Source of the DNA: JALYZC01 sp963725645
Lineage (GTDB): Bacteria > Actinomycetota > Thermoleophilia > Solirubrobacterales > Solirubrobacteraceae
Direction of reading: 5' to 3'
Assembly (NCBI GenBank): GCA_963725645.1
Contig: CAVRZD010000006.1
Location: 558,001-622,000, forward strand
DNA: 64,000 nt
In this document: positions 26,087-35,360 of the stretch, one piece after another
How positions within the stretch are numbered: position 1 is the stretch's first letter
How the letters are laid out: every line of letters begins with the position of its first letter
Program-made: the position numbers and the translations under genes
Notes under the pieces: generated by a model
What the model was told of the DNA's origin: nothing
The model's input: the letters and a program-made list of their open reading frames with translations, nothing else
Database searches by the model: none

Positions 26087-28563
26087 GGGCGCAGCACCTC
26101 CACGAGGCGGGGCTCGCCGTTGGTGAGCGCGTTGGCCGAGTCGGCGGCCGTGCCGACCTCGAGGAGCACCGTGCCCGCCGGCACGGCCGCGTGGATCAGC
26201 GCGGCACCGAGCACGCGCACGCCATCGTGCGAGACCGCGACCGGGTCGCCGTCGCCGACCCCGAGGCGCTGCGCGTCCGTGGGGGCGAGCTGCACCCGCT
26301 GCTCGGGCGCGAGGAAGCTCAGCGCGGGGGACACCTCGACCTGCTTGGAGGCCCAGATCGAGCGGAAGGTGGCGAGGCGCAGCGCGCCATTCGGCGAGGA
26401 CGCGACGGGCGGGCGCTCGAGCTCGAACGGGCCGGCGTCGGCCTCGGGCAGGGCGCTCGCCGCCTCGCGGGCCTGCCAGTTGACGCCGCGCCCGCCGATC
26501 TCGTCGAGCGTCACGCCGGTGTAGAAGGGGACGGCCTCGGCCAGCTGCGCCGTGGCCTCGGCGCCGGTGAGGACGCCGAGCGGGTGACCGACGCGCTCGG
26601 CCAGCTCGGCCAGCACGCGCCACCCGGCGCGCACCTCGCCCGGATGGCCGATCGCGGGACGCAAACGCTGGAGGCGCCCGTCGGGATGCGTCAGCGTTCC
26701 CTCCTTCTCCGCGTAGGACTCGGCCGGGAAGACGACGTCCGCGTGGTCGCGCACCGTCTCGGTCATGAGCGACTCATGCGCGATCACCGTCGTCGCGCGG
26801 GCCAGCGCGCGCTCCCACAGGCCGCGGTCGGGGTGCGTGCGCAGCGGGTCGGCGTGCAGGAGGTGCAGGGCGGTCAGGTCGCCCTCCGCGAGCGCGGCGG
26901 CGATCCGCTCCGCCCCCCGGCCCTCGGCCGGCGGGTCGGCGTAGCCCGGGCCCGCGTTGGGCAGGACGCCCGCCTCGCACAGGCCGCGGCCGTTGGCGCC
27001 CGCGGGCAGCTCGAGCAGGCCGGCGCCCGCGGTCTCGCCGAGCTTCAGCCGCGCCGCGACATTGAGCAGCGCCCGGACGGCGTGGGCCGCGCGCGGCCCG
27101 GTCGCCAGCCGCTCGCCCCACACGATCGCGACCTCGCCACCGGCGCCGGCCAGCACCGCGGCGAGGGCGCGGACATCGCCGGCGGACGCGCCGGCGGCGG
27201 CCGCCAGGCCCTCGACGTCACCGCCCGCGCCGAGCGCGGCATCGAGCGCGGCGAGCAGCGCCTCGCCGCTTCCGGGCGCGAACCGCAACGCGCACTCCGC
27301 GTTCGGGTCCAGGGAGCTGGGGCGGCTCGTGGCCACCACGAGCCGCACGCCGTTGCGGCGCACGCCCTTGCGCAGCCGCAGGTCGAGGACCGGCGCGTCG
27401 TCGACCGGCTCGCAGTCGAGCACGAGCACCGCCGTCGCCCACTCGAGGTCCGGCACTGCGGCCTGCAGCTCGGGGCGGGCGAGCGCGCGATACAGCTCGA
27501 CCGGCAGCACGCCGCCCGCGCGGCTGTCGACGTCGGGGGAATCGAGCCCCTCGCGCAGCAGGCGCGCGAGCAGGAGGCCCTCCTCGTTCGTGCTCTCGCC
27601 GCCCGCCAGCGCCGCGGCGCGGCCGCGGGCCTTGGACAGCGCATTGGCGGCCGTCTCCAGCGCGCGCTCCCAGCTCGCCGGCCGCAGCACGCCGCCGTCG
27701 CGCACCAGCGGCTCGGTGATGCGCTCGTCGACGTGGATCGACTGGTAGGCGAAGCGGCCCTTGTCGCACAGCCAGCCGTCGTCCACGCCCTCGTGGTCGC
27801 GCGCGAGCACGCGCAGCACGCGCTCGTCGCGCACGGTGAACTCGACGTTGCACTGCGCGGGGCACAGCGTGCACACCGAGCCCGAACCCTCGATGTCCCA
27901 CGGGCGCGCGCGGAAGCGGTAGGCGCGCGAGGTGAGCGCGCCGACCGGGCAGAGCTCGACGATGTTGCCGCTGAACGGCGCGACGTAGGGATGGCCGTGG
28001 AAGGTGCCCACGAAGGAGTGGGCACCGCGCTCCTGCAGCACCAGCTGGTAGTCCTCGGAGACCTCCTGCGAGAAGCGCACGCAGCGGTAGCAGAGGATGC
28101 AGCGCTCGCGGTCGATCGCGATCAGCGGCGAGAGCTCGAGCGGCTTGCGGAAGTGGCGCTTGGGCTCGACGAAGCGCGACACGCCCGGCCCCCAGCCGTA
28201 GGAGACGTCCTGGAGCGGGCACTCGCCGCCCTTGTCGCAGACCGGGCAATCGAGCGGGTGGTTGATGAGCAGGAACTCGACGACCGCCTCCTGCGCGTCG
28301 CGCACGCGCGCGGTCTGGGTGTGGACGACCATGCCGTCCTTGACCGCGGTCGAGCAGGCGGTCTGGAGCTTGGGGATGCCCTCGATCTCCACCAGGCACA
28401 TGCGGCAGGCGCCGACCGGATGCCCCAGCTTCGGCTCGTAGCAGAACACCGGGATCTCAACGTCGCCGAACTTGGCGCCGTCCACCAGCATCGCGTTCTC
28501 GGGCGCCTCGACCTCGCGGCCGTCGATGGTCAGGGTGACCAGCTTTGGCTCGGGGCGGGGCAT
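26083..28563 (-). CDS. nuoG: NADH-quinone oxidoreductase subunit G
   Basis: 826 residues. The N-terminal ferredoxin domain binds N1b (CYEPKLGHPVGACRMC, plus a downstream Cys) and includes the His/Cys N5 set (HPLDCPVCDKGGECPL). The N4 set is CILCYRCVRFSQEV. A molybdopterin-oxidoreductase-like domain follows with CTLCPAQCNVEFTV and WLCDKGRFAYQ, so all four ligands of the off-path N7 cluster seem to be retained. The C-terminal half is shortened and Ala-rich relative to Thermus/E. coli NuoG, but a PDB-like QLAPTDAQRLGVGDGD domain is present. The nuoF stop is 7 bp downstream-to-upstream in operon order. Confidence 0.94.
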   Translation of the reverse strand: MPRPEPKLVTLTIDGREVEAPENAMLVDGAKFGDVEIPVFCYEPKLGHPVGACRMCLVEIEGIPKLQTACSTAVKDGMVVHTQTARVRDAQEAVVEFLLINHPLDCPVCDKGGECPLQDVSYGWGPGVSRFVEPKRHFRKPLELSPLIAIDRERCILCYRCVRFSQEVSEDYQLVLQERGAHSFVGTFHGHPYVAPFSGNIVELCPVGALTSRAYRFRARPWDIEGSGSVCTLCPAQCNVEFTVRDERVLRVLARDHEGVDDGWLCDKGRFAYQSIHVDERITEPLVRDGGVLRPASWERALETAANALSKARGRAAALAGGESTNEEGLLLARLLREGLDSPDVDSRAGGVLPVELYRALARPELQAAVPDLEWATAVLVLDCEPVDDAPVLDLRLRKGVRRNGVRLVVATSRPSSLDPNAECALRFAPGSGEALLAALDAALGAGGDVEGLAAAAGASAGDVRALAAVLAGAGGEVAIVWGERLATGPRAAHAVRALLNVAARLKLGETAGAGLLELPAGANGRGLCEAGVLPNAGPGYADPPAEGRGAERIAAALAEGDLTALHLLHADPLRTHPDRGLWERALARATTVIAHESLMTETVRDHADVVFPAESYAEKEGTLTHPDGRLQRLRPAIGHPGEVRAGWRVLAELAERVGHPLGVLTGAEATAQLAEAVPFYTGVTLDEIGGRGVNWQAREAASALPEADAGPFELERPPVASSPNGALRLATFRSIWASKQVEVSPALSFLAPEQRVQLAPTDAQRLGVGDGDPVAVSHDGVRVLGAALIHAAVPAGTVLLEVGTAADSANALTNGEPRLVEVLRP

Positions 28564-28570
28564 CGGCCTC

Positions 28571-29854
28571 CTACGCCGCCGCCTCGATCGCGGCGCGGTC
28601 GGCCTCGTCGCGGACCGCCTCCATGTGCGCCTCGAACTCGTCCCGGAACTTGGCGATCATCGAGCCGATCGGCATCGCCATCGAGTCGCCGAGCACGCAC
28701 AGGCAATGGCCGATGATCTGCTCCTGGACCGAGGCCATGATGTCGAGATCCATCGGCGTGGCCTCGCCGCGCTCGATGCGCTCGAGCATCTTCACGGTCC
28801 AGTTGGTGCCCTCGCGGCAGGGCGTGCACTTGCCGCAGGACTCGTGGCGGTAGAACTTCGCGACCTTCAGCGCGACGTCCAGCACGTCGTTGGAGTCGTC
28901 GACGACGATGATCGAGCCCGAGCCGAGCATCGAGCCGGCCTTGGCCATCGAGTCGAAGTCGTAGGGGAGATCGAGGTCGTCGGCGGTCAGGACCGGTGAG
29001 GAGGACCCGCCCGGGAACCAGAACTTTATTTCCCTGCCCTCCGGCGGCCCGCCGGCCAGGCCGCAGATGAGCTCGCGCGAGCTGATGCCCAGCTCGACCT
29101 CGTAGTTGCCGGGACGCTGCACGTTGCCCGACACGGACACCACCTTGGTGCCCGTCGAGTTCTGCACGCCGAGCTTGATGTACTCCTCGGCCCCCATCGA
29201 CACGATGTGCGGGACGTTGGAGAGCGTCTCGACGTTGTTGATCAGCGTCGGCCCCTGGTACAGCCCCTGGTTGGCAGGGAAGGGCGGCTTCAGCCGCGGG
29301 TTGCCGCGCTTGCCCTCGAGCGCGTCGAGCAGCGCGGTCTCCTCGCCGCAGATGTAGGCGCCGGCGCCGCGGTGCACCCACAGGATCAGGTTGTGGTCGG
29401 AGTTGAGCACGCGCTCGCCGAGGTAGCCGGCCTCCTTCGCGTCGGCTACGGCGCGCTCGAGGATGTCGGCGACGTAGGCGTACTCGCCGCGGATGAAGAT
29501 GAACGCGCGCGTCGCGGCCGTGGCGTAGGCCGCGATGATGATCCCCTCGATCAGCTGGTGCGGGTTCTTCTGCATCAGCTCGCGGTCCTTGAAGGCGCCG
29601 GGCTCGGACTCGTCGGCGTTGCACACGAGGTACTTGTCCATGTCGCCCTTGGGCAGGAAGGACGCCTTCTTGCCCATCGAGAAGCCCGCGCCGCCGCGGC
29701 CGCGGAGCTCGGACTCGATCAGCTCGTGCAGGACCTGGTCGCGGCTCATCCGCAGCGCCTTGGGGAGCGTCTCGTAGCCGCCGCGTTGCCGGTAGCCCTC
29801 GAGCGTGTTCAGCCCGGGCTCGTCGATCCCCTCGAACAGGAGGTCCGAGGTCAT
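28571..29854 (-). CDS. nuoF: NADH-quinone oxidoreductase subunit F
   Basis: A 427-residue NADH/FMN-binding subunit. Motifs are GRGGAGFSMGKKASFLP (NADH/FMN glycine-rich), NADESEPGAFKDRELM, GAGAYICGEETALLDALEG, and the N3 cluster ESCGKCTPCREGT with a distal Cys in IIGHCLC. It receives hydride from NADH and passes electrons to N3. The ATG overlaps the nuoE stop (ATGA). Confidence 0.95.
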   Translation of the reverse strand: MTSDLLFEGIDEPGLNTLEGYRQRGGYETLPKALRMSRDQVLHELIESELRGRGGAGFSMGKKASFLPKGDMDKYLVCNADESEPGAFKDRELMQKNPHQLIEGIIIAAYATAATRAFIFIRGEYAYVADILERAVADAKEAGYLGERVLNSDHNLILWVHRGAGAYICGEETALLDALEGKRGNPRLKPPFPANQGLYQGPTLINNVETLSNVPHIVSMGAEEYIKLGVQNSTGTKVVSVSGNVQRPGNYEVELGISSRELICGLAGGPPEGREIKFWFPGGSSSPVLTADDLDLPYDFDSMAKAGSMLGSGSIIVVDDSNDVLDVALKVAKFYRHESCGKCTPCREGTNWTVKMLERIERGEATPMDLDIMASVQEQIIGHCLCVLGDSMAMPIGSMIAKFRDEFEAHMEAVRDEADRAAIEAAA

Positions 29855-30489
29855 GGCTTGCGCCCCGCCTCGCGCGCGAGCGTGTCCGCCGCCTTGCGGC
29901 GCGCGAGCTGCCGGTCGGGCAGGACCTCCTCGCCGGCGCGGCACTGCGCGACGATCGTGTCGCAGTCGGCCGCCGCCAGCGGCCCCACGTACGTGCCGTC
30001 GACCGACGCCATCGGCGCGATGTCGCACGCGCCGAGGCACTCGAAGGCGCGCACGTCGAAGTGCTCGTCGTCGGCGGCCGCCGCGCGCATCGCGTCGAAC
30101 AGCCCGTCGGCGCCGTTGAGCGAGCAGGAGATGTTCGTGCACACGTAGATCGCGTGCGTGTCGACCGGCGCGGGGTCGACCCGCAGCATGTCGTAGAAGG
30201 TCGCGACCGCGGCGAGGTATCCGGGGGTCAGGCGCATGACGCAGGCGACCTGGTCGAGCGCCTCGGGCGAGCACCAGCCGTAGCGGCGCTGCGCTGCGGT
30301 CAGCGCCGGCAGGGCGGCGGAGTGGCGGTCGGGGTATCGAGCCATGTACTCCTCGATCTCCGCCCGCAGGTCGTCGGGCACCGCGGTCGTGGCAGGATCC
30401 GGCACCTCCGCGGGATCGAGCTCGAGGTCGACGGCGTCGTCCCAGCCGGGGACGCGCGAGCCGTGCGAGAAGCGGGTGACCTCCGTCAC
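29851..30489 (-). CDS. nuoE: NADH-quinone oxidoreductase subunit E
   Basis: A 212-residue thioredoxin-like 2Fe-2S subunit. The N1a ligands are in CTNISCSLNG and ECLGACDIAPM (C-x4-C ... C-x3-C). The core starts near ARYPDRHSAALPALTAAQRRYG. About 45 residues before it form an acidic N-terminal extension compared with E. coli NuoE. Start is GTG 30489, overlapping the nuoD stop (GTGA). Confidence 0.94.
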   Translation of the reverse strand: MTEVTRFSHGSRVPGWDDAVDLELDPAEVPDPATTAVPDDLRAEIEEYMARYPDRHSAALPALTAAQRRYGWCSPEALDQVACVMRLTPGYLAAVATFYDMLRVDPAPVDTHAIYVCTNISCSLNGADGLFDAMRAAAADDEHFDVRAFECLGACDIAPMASVDGTYVGPLAAADCDTIVAQCRAGEEVLPDRQLARRKAADTLAREAGRKP

Positions 30490-31745
30490 CGGTCGACCCC
30501 GCCGATGATCGGGTCGAGCATGCCCAGCGAGGCGATCAGGTCGGCGATGTAGCCGTCCCGCGCCATCTCCGCCAGGGCGGGGATCATGGCGAACGAGGGC
30601 TCGCGCATGTGCACCCGCGCCGGCTTGGCCGACCCGTCCGCGCGCACGAAGCAGCCGAGCTCGCCGCGCGGGCCCTCGATCGGGAAGTAGACCTCGCCGG
30701 GCGGCACGCGAAAGCCCTCGGTCACGAGCTTGAAGTGGTGGATCAGGGCCTCCATCGACGTCGCCAGCTCGTGGCGCGGCGGCAGGGCCACCTTCCGGTC
30801 CTCGGTGATGTGGGGGCCCTCGGGCAGGCCGTCGAGCGCCTGGTCGATGATCCGCACCGACTCGACCATCTCGGCCAACCGCACGCGGTAGCGGTCGTAG
30901 TTGTCGCCGACCGTTCCGACCGGGATCTTGAACTCGAAGTCGTCGTAGGAGGAGTAGGGCGCCGCCTTGCGCAGGTCCCACGGGTTGCCGGTGGCGCGCA
31001 GCAGCGGGCCGGTGATGCCCAGGTCGAGCATCGTCTCCTCGTCGACGACGCCCGTGTTGCGCAGCCGCTGGAGGACGATCTCGTTGCGGTCGAGGATCGC
31101 CGCGTACTGGTTGACGCGGTTGGGCATGTCGGCAGTGAAGGTGCGGGCCTTCTCCACCCAGCCGCTGGGGATGTCCTCGATCACGCCGCCGACCTGGAAG
31201 TAGCGCGTGTGCATGCGCTGCCCCGAGGAGTACTCGAACAGGTCGAGGATCTTCTCCTTCTCGCGGAAGCAGTACCAGAACATCGAGACCGCGCCGAGGT
31301 CCAGCGCGCTGGTCCCCAGCCATACGAGGTGGGACATGATCCGGTTGAGCTCGAGGTGGATCACGCGCAGGTACTGGGCGCGCTTGGGCACCTCGACGCC
31401 GAGGAGCGTCTCGACCGCGCCGCAGAAGGCCATCGCGTTGAAGTAGTAGGCGAGGTAGTCCATACGCTCGATCACCGGGATGGCCTTCCAGTAGGCCTTG
31501 TCCTCGCAGGTCTTCTCGATCCCGGTGTGCAGGTAGCCGATGATCGGCTTGACGTCGCGGACCACCTCGCCCTCGAGCGTGACCAGCAGGCGCAGCACGC
31601 CGTGCGTGGCCGGGTGGTGCGGCCCCATGTTGAGGGTCAGCAGCTCCGTCGAGAGCCCCTCGGCGGCGGCCAGCTCGGGCTCGAGATGGGAGATCGTCAG
31701 GCTCTCCTCGCGCTGGCGATAGGCCGACGTGTCCGGCGTGCTCAC
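30486..31745 (-). CDS. nuoD: NADH-quinone oxidoreductase subunit D
   Basis: A 419-residue 49-kDa-type subunit with TLNMGPHHPATHGVLRLL (quinone-site HH), IGYLHTGIEKTCE and the conserved MDYLAYYFNAMAFCGAVE, and a C-terminal ASLGMLDPIIGGVDR. GTG 31745, overlapping the nuoC stop, is chosen over GTG 31754 because it fits the overlap pattern of the whole operon. NuoD and NuoB together make the quinone-reduction site near N2. Confidence 0.95.
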   Translation of the reverse strand: MSTPDTSAYRQREESLTISHLEPELAAAEGLSTELLTLNMGPHHPATHGVLRLLVTLEGEVVRDVKPIIGYLHTGIEKTCEDKAYWKAIPVIERMDYLAYYFNAMAFCGAVETLLGVEVPKRAQYLRVIHLELNRIMSHLVWLGTSALDLGAVSMFWYCFREKEKILDLFEYSSGQRMHTRYFQVGGVIEDIPSGWVEKARTFTADMPNRVNQYAAILDRNEIVLQRLRNTGVVDEETMLDLGITGPLLRATGNPWDLRKAAPYSSYDDFEFKIPVGTVGDNYDRYRVRLAEMVESVRIIDQALDGLPEGPHITEDRKVALPPRHELATSMEALIHHFKLVTEGFRVPPGEVYFPIEGPRGELGCFVRADGSAKPARVHMREPSFAMIPALAEMARDGYIADLIASLGMLDPIIGGVDR

Positions 31746-32251
31746 CGAAACCACCCCGGGACCTGGTCCTCGTTGTAGGTGAACAGGACGGGCTCGCCGC
31801 CCATCGGGAAGTCGCGGCGCTGGGGGAAGCCCTCGTAGTCGTCGGGCATGAGGATCCGGCGCAGGTCCGGGTGGCCGGCGAACACCACGCCGAACATGTC
31901 GTACACCTCACGCTCCTGCACGTTGGCGGCGCGCCACAGCGGCACGGCCGATTCGAGCTCGGGCTTCTCGGTGTGCACCCGGGCCTTAACGGTGATGCGG
32001 TCGACCCGGTCCATGTCGAGCAGCTCGTAGAGGACGCCGAGGCGCGGCTCCTCGGGGTAGTAGTCGACGCCGTGCACGGAGGCGAGGAAGCCGTAGCCGC
32101 GGCCCTTGAGCCATTCCAGCGCCGGGCGCACCCGCGCCGGGTTGACGATCAGCGTGGCGCGGTCGCGGAAGAACAGCGTGTCCAGGACCGCGTCGGAGTC
32201 CGCCTCGCGGAGATCCTGTGCGAGCAGCTCGAGCCCGGTTGCGTCAGGCAC
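31742..32251 (-). CDS. nuoC: NADH-quinone oxidoreductase subunit C
   Basis: A 169-residue 30-kDa-type subunit. The signature EREVYDMFGVVFAGHPDLRRILMPDDYEGFPQRRDFP is complete at 119-155. The N-terminal ferredoxin-like domain is compact. GTG 32251 overlaps the nuoB stop by 8 bp; longer readings only extend into the nuoB gene in another frame. It is not fused to nuoD, unlike in E. coli. Confidence 0.94.
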   Translation of the reverse strand: MPDATGLELLAQDLREADSDAVLDTLFFRDRATLIVNPARVRPALEWLKGRGYGFLASVHGVDYYPEEPRLGVLYELLDMDRVDRITVKARVHTEKPELESAVPLWRAANVQEREVYDMFGVVFAGHPDLRRILMPDDYEGFPQRRDFPMGGEPVLFTYNEDQVPGWFR

Positions 32252-32897
32252 CCTGCGTGTCCCCCGGACCGAACACGTTGATGGCGTCGACGGCTCTGTC
32301 GCCCACCACTTCCTCCGTGCCGACGGCACCGTAGCGCTGGCGCCAGCCCTGGTCCGGGTGCCCCTGGATCATCGCACGCAGCTTGAGGACGCCGTGCATG
32401 AGCGCCTCGGGCCGGGGTGGGCACCCCGGCACGTGCACGTCCACCGGCATGAACTTGTCCGCCGGCACGATCGCGTAGTTGTTGAAGACCCCCATCGAGG
32501 AGGCGCACGCCCCCATGGCGATCGCCCACTTGGGCTCGAGCATCTGGTCGTAGATGCGCCGGACGACCGGCGCCATCTTGATCGAGACCCGGCCCGAGAG
32601 GACCAGCAGGTCGGCCTGGCGCGGGGATGCCCGCAACGCCTCGAAGCCGAAGCGCGCGACGTCGACACGCGCGCTCACGATCGTCATGAACTCGATCGCG
32701 CAGCACGCCAGCCCGAACGTGAGGGGAAAGAGCGAGTTGCCGCGCGCCCAGTCCACCGCCCGGTCGAGCGTGGTCGTGAGCACGCCCTCCTCGACGTGGC
32801 GCTCCAGCTCGGGGCCGTCGAGGTCGCCGCGCAGCATGTCGCGCGCCCGCAGCTGGCGAATGCGGAAATCGTCGAGGGGCTCGCGCGTCACCGCCAT
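32244..32897 (-). CDS. nuoB: NADH-quinone oxidoreductase subunit B
   Basis: A 217-residue PSST-type subunit. The N2 cluster ligands are in LACCAIEFM (tandem Cys), MGACASSMG and VPGCPPRPE. About 35 residues precede the conserved core. ATG 32897 lies 10 bp inside the nuoA end. A C-terminal tail of about 40 residues follows the core (GWRQRYGAVGTEEVV). Confidence 0.95.
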   Translation of the reverse strand: MAVTREPLDDFRIRQLRARDMLRGDLDGPELERHVEEGVLTTTLDRAVDWARGNSLFPLTFGLACCAIEFMTIVSARVDVARFGFEALRASPRQADLLVLSGRVSIKMAPVVRRIYDQMLEPKWAIAMGACASSMGVFNNYAIVPADKFMPVDVHVPGCPPRPEALMHGVLKLRAMIQGHPDQGWRQRYGAVGTEEVVGDRAVDAINVFGPGDTQGA

Positions 32898-33244
32898 TCG
32901 AGCGCTCCCCGCCGCCACACGTAGACGAAGGCGACAGCCAGCAGCGCGATGAACACGATCGTCTCGCTCAGCGCGAAGGTGCCGAAGGCCTTGAGCTGCA
33001 CCGCCACCGGGTAGAGGAAGATCACCTCGATGTCGAAGAGGATGAACAGCATCGCGATGAGGTAGAAGGAGATGCCGAAGCGGAAGCCGCGCTGGACCTC
33101 GGACGGCAGGCCGCACTCGTACGGGTCGGCCTTGGAGCGCACCGCGCGGCGGGTCCCCAGGACGTGGTTGAGCAGCGTGAAGGCGAGGCCCACGATCCCC
33201 CCGAGACAGAGCATGACGACCGCAGGCAGGTAGCTTCGGAGCAC
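32888..33244 (-). CDS. nuoA: NADH-quinone oxidoreductase subunit A
   Basis: A 118-residue three-TM subunit with the signature KADPYECGLPSEV and FYLIAMLFILFDIEVIFLYP, which carries the buried acids of TM2. Start is GTG 33244. It is the first gene of the 14-gene operon; an 83 bp divergent gap to the next gene must hold the nuo promoter, but I see no convincing -10/-35 pair there. Confidence 0.94.
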   Translation of the reverse strand: MLRSYLPAVVMLCLGGIVGLAFTLLNHVLGTRRAVRSKADPYECGLPSEVQRGFRFGISFYLIAMLFILFDIEVIFLYPVAVQLKAFGTFALSETIVFIALLAVAFVYVWRRGALEWR

Positions 33245-33327
33245 GCTGGTGGTGTTCTATCACCGGTTTGTGCGGCATTGCCACTTAGTGATTTCCGGCG
33301 CGATCAGTTCGATGGGAGCCTGAGCCC

Positions 33328-33771
33328 ATGACCGCGGTCCACGCCGCCGTCGGTGGGGGGATGGCCCTGCTCTTCGCCGCGGCCGCCGCGCTCGGCGCGT
33401 GGCGGTGGTGGCGGGTCGAGCCGAGCGACTGGTTCTGGCGGTTGCTGCGCTCCGCCCAGGTCGTGATGGTGCTCGAGGCGGCGCTCGGCGGCGTGCTGCT
33501 CCTGACGGGAGAGCGCTCCGACGACCTCCACTACGTCTACGGACTGCTGCCGCTCGCGGTGTCGTTCGTGGCCGAGCAGCTGCGCATCGCCTCGGCGGAG
33601 ACGGTGCTCGCCGCGCGCGGGCTCGAGTCCGCGCAGGACATGCGCCCGCTCGGCGACGCCGAGCAGCGCTCGATCGTGCTGGCGATCGTCCGGCGCGAGC
33701 TGGGGGTCATGGCGCTCGCCGCGCTCGTCATCCTCGGCCTGGCGCTGCGCGCGGAGTTCGGGCCGGTCTAG
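33328..33771 (+). CDS. Four-TM membrane protein, unknown function
   Basis: A 147-residue protein with helices at about 8-25, 40-60, 68-85 and 122-142. The N-terminus is AAVGGGMALLFAAAAALGAW and the third segment HYVYGLLPLAVSFVAEQLR. A GGGAG ribosome site precedes ATG. It is divergent from nuoA. Its TAG shares bases with the stop of the convergent VOC gene (CTAG, 33768-33771). No family was recognised. Confidence 0.6.
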   Translation: MTAVHAAVGGGMALLFAAAAALGAWRWWRVEPSDWFWRLLRSAQVVMVLEAALGGVLLLTGERSDDLHYVYGLLPLAVSFVAEQLRIASAETVLAARGLESAQDMRPLGDAEQRSIVLAIVRRELGVMALAALVILGLALRAEFGPV

Positions 33772-34418
33772 GAGCCCGTGCGCACGACCACGTCGCCGTT
33801 GTCGGTGCGGAGGCCGACCGCCAGCAGGTCTGGCTCGCCGGGCGTGATAAGGACGTCCGCGCCGACCCCGTCGAGCCAGTCGCGCATGCCGGCCTCCTCG
33901 CCGGCGACCTCCACCCACGCGATGCCCCGCGCGCCGCACTCGTGGTGGACCGACGCGCTCGCCTCCGACAGGGCGCGCCGTAGGTCCGCGGGCTCGTCCC
34001 AGGCGATGTAGAAGGGAAAGCAGGACTCCGCGAACGCGCGTCCCGCCCCGACGAGCCGCGACCCGCGGGTCACCCCGGTCCGGTCGACGAACGAGAGCGC
34101 GTCGGGCTCCTCGCCCAGCCGCCGCCCGACCGCGTCGAGGTCGTCGGCCTCGACGGCCCACGCGAGCAGGCGATCGCGGGTCACCGTTCGCTCGGCCACC
34201 CATCGCCCGAAGGGCGTGCGCCCGGCGACCTCGTCGTCGGCCACCGTCAACAGCTCGATGTACTGGTCGTCGAACGGGACGAACCAATCGGCCAGGCCGA
34301 GCTCGGGAAAGGTCGAGCCCAGGACCGCCTCGAGGCCCAGCCCGCGCTGGAGGCGCTCGGCCGTGCCCTCGGCGTCGCGGGCGCCGTAGACGACGTGACT
34401 GATGGGGGCCAAACTCAC
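33768..34418 (-). CDS. VOC/glyoxalase-like protein
   Basis: A 216-residue protein that begins ISHVVYGARDAEGTAERLQRGLGLEAV, the typical first beta-alpha unit of a Glyoxalase-like (Glyoxalase_3) domain. Later parts show YIELLTVADDEVAGRTPFG and a second half ending VGADVLITPGEPDLLAVGL. The metal ligands are not obvious. GTG 34418 is used; in-frame starts up to 34454 would add up to 12 residues. Function is unknown beyond the fold. Confidence 0.65.
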   Translation of the reverse strand: MSLAPISHVVYGARDAEGTAERLQRGLGLEAVLGSTFPELGLADWFVPFDDQYIELLTVADDEVAGRTPFGRWVAERTVTRDRLLAWAVEADDLDAVGRRLGEEPDALSFVDRTGVTRGSRLVGAGRAFAESCFPFYIAWDEPADLRRALSEASASVHHECGARGIAWVEVAGEEAGMRDWLDGVGADVLITPGEPDLLAVGLRTDNGDVVVRTGS

Positions 34419-34469
34419 GACTTGAGCGTAACGCACCGAAAACCGGCGTAGCACCGGTTCGGCGCGGCG

Positions 34470-34949
34470 TCAGCTCGCCGAAGCGACCGTCGTGTAGGTC
34501 CCGCGGTACCACACGAGCGGCTCGCCGTCGCCGTGGTCCATCGCGACCACCGCCCCGATGCCGATCTCGTGGTCTCCGCCGGGCCGCAGCTCGCGCAGCT
34601 CGCACACGAGCCAGGCCAGCGCGTCGGTGAGCACGGGCGCGCCGTGCTCGGTGTGGTAGTCGATCGCGTCGAACTTGCGCTCGGCGGGGAGCTTCGAGGC
34701 GAACCGGCCCGACAGCTCGCCGTGGTGCGCGCGCAGCACGTTGACCGCGAAGCGGCGGCTCTCGCGGACGATCGGGAGGGTGCGCGCGGTGCGGTCGAAG
34801 CACACGAGCACCAGCAGGGGATCGAGCGACAGGGACGTGAACGCGTTCGTCGTCATCCCCACCGCCCCGTCGGGCCCGCTGGCCGTGATGACCGCCACGC
34901 CGGTGGCGAAGTGGCCCACCACCTCGCGATAGCGCTCGGACGAGCTCAC
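34470..34949 (-). CDS. Flavin reductase-like domain protein
   Basis: A 159-residue flavin-reductase-like (HpaC/split-barrel) protein: VVGHFATGVAVITASGPDGAVGMTTNAFTSLSLDPLLVLVCFDRTART, FAVNVLRAHHGELSGRF and LAWLVCELRELRPGGDHEIGIGAVVAM. Such enzymes supply reduced FMN/FAD to two-component monooxygenases; no partner oxygenase is adjacent. GTG 34949 lies 4 bp after the lipoprotein stop, so they are likely one transcript. Confidence 0.85.
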   Translation of the reverse strand: MSSSERYREVVGHFATGVAVITASGPDGAVGMTTNAFTSLSLDPLLVLVCFDRTARTLPIVRESRRFAVNVLRAHHGELSGRFASKLPAERKFDAIDYHTEHGAPVLTDALAWLVCELRELRPGGDHEIGIGAVVAMDHGDGEPLVWYRGTYTTVASAS

Positions 34950-34953
34950 GCCC

Positions 34954-35337
34954 TCACCGTACGACCAACGAGCCGTACAGGCCCAGCGTGTCGTAGTCCG
35001 AGCGCGGATCGAAGAGCCGGTAGCTGCCCGCGGGCAGGCGCACCCGCAGCACCGCGGACTGCCCCGGACGCAGCGCCGGCGTGACCGCGAGCGCGTAGCG
35101 ACCGCGGCCGATCGCCAGCTGGTGCACCAGCGTCCCGTCGTTGCGCGCGGCGATCGCGAGCGCGCCCGGCGGGGCCTCGGCATGACCGGGCACGAGACTG
35201 AACTCGCGCAGGCTGAAGTCCAGGCGCCCGTGGTGTGCGGGGGTCGGCGTGGCGCCACAACCCGCCGCGGCCGCGGCCGCCAGCGGCACGACGAGCGCAG
35301 CGAGGCGGGCGCGAACGGGCTGCATCGGCCGCGCCAT
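34954..35337 (-). CDS. Lipoprotein, cupredoxin-like fold possible
   Basis: A 127-residue protein with a signal peptide and lipobox AAAAGC|G. The mature part has a beta-rich pattern (FSLREFSLVPGHAEAPPGALAIAARNDGTLVHQLAIG, then RLPAGSYRLFDPRSDY), much like small cupredoxin-like domains. A copper set (His-Cys-His-Met) is not complete; only HAEAP and VHQL histidines are seen. It is divergent from the cytochrome c gene with 23 bp between the starts. ATG 35325 is an alternative start. Confidence 0.55.
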   Translation of the reverse strand: MARPMQPVRARLAALVVPLAAAAAAGCGATPTPAHHGRLDFSLREFSLVPGHAEAPPGALAIAARNDGTLVHQLAIGRGRYALAVTPALRPGQSAVLRVRLPAGSYRLFDPRSDYDTLGLYGSLVVR

Positions 35338-35360
35338 TATCGCGTAGGATTCCCGCGCCC

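Noticed and set aside
26068..28716. 882-residue ORF opposite nuoG
   Set aside because: Low-complexity antisense shadow of a well-supported Fe-S subunit; no start signals or motifs.
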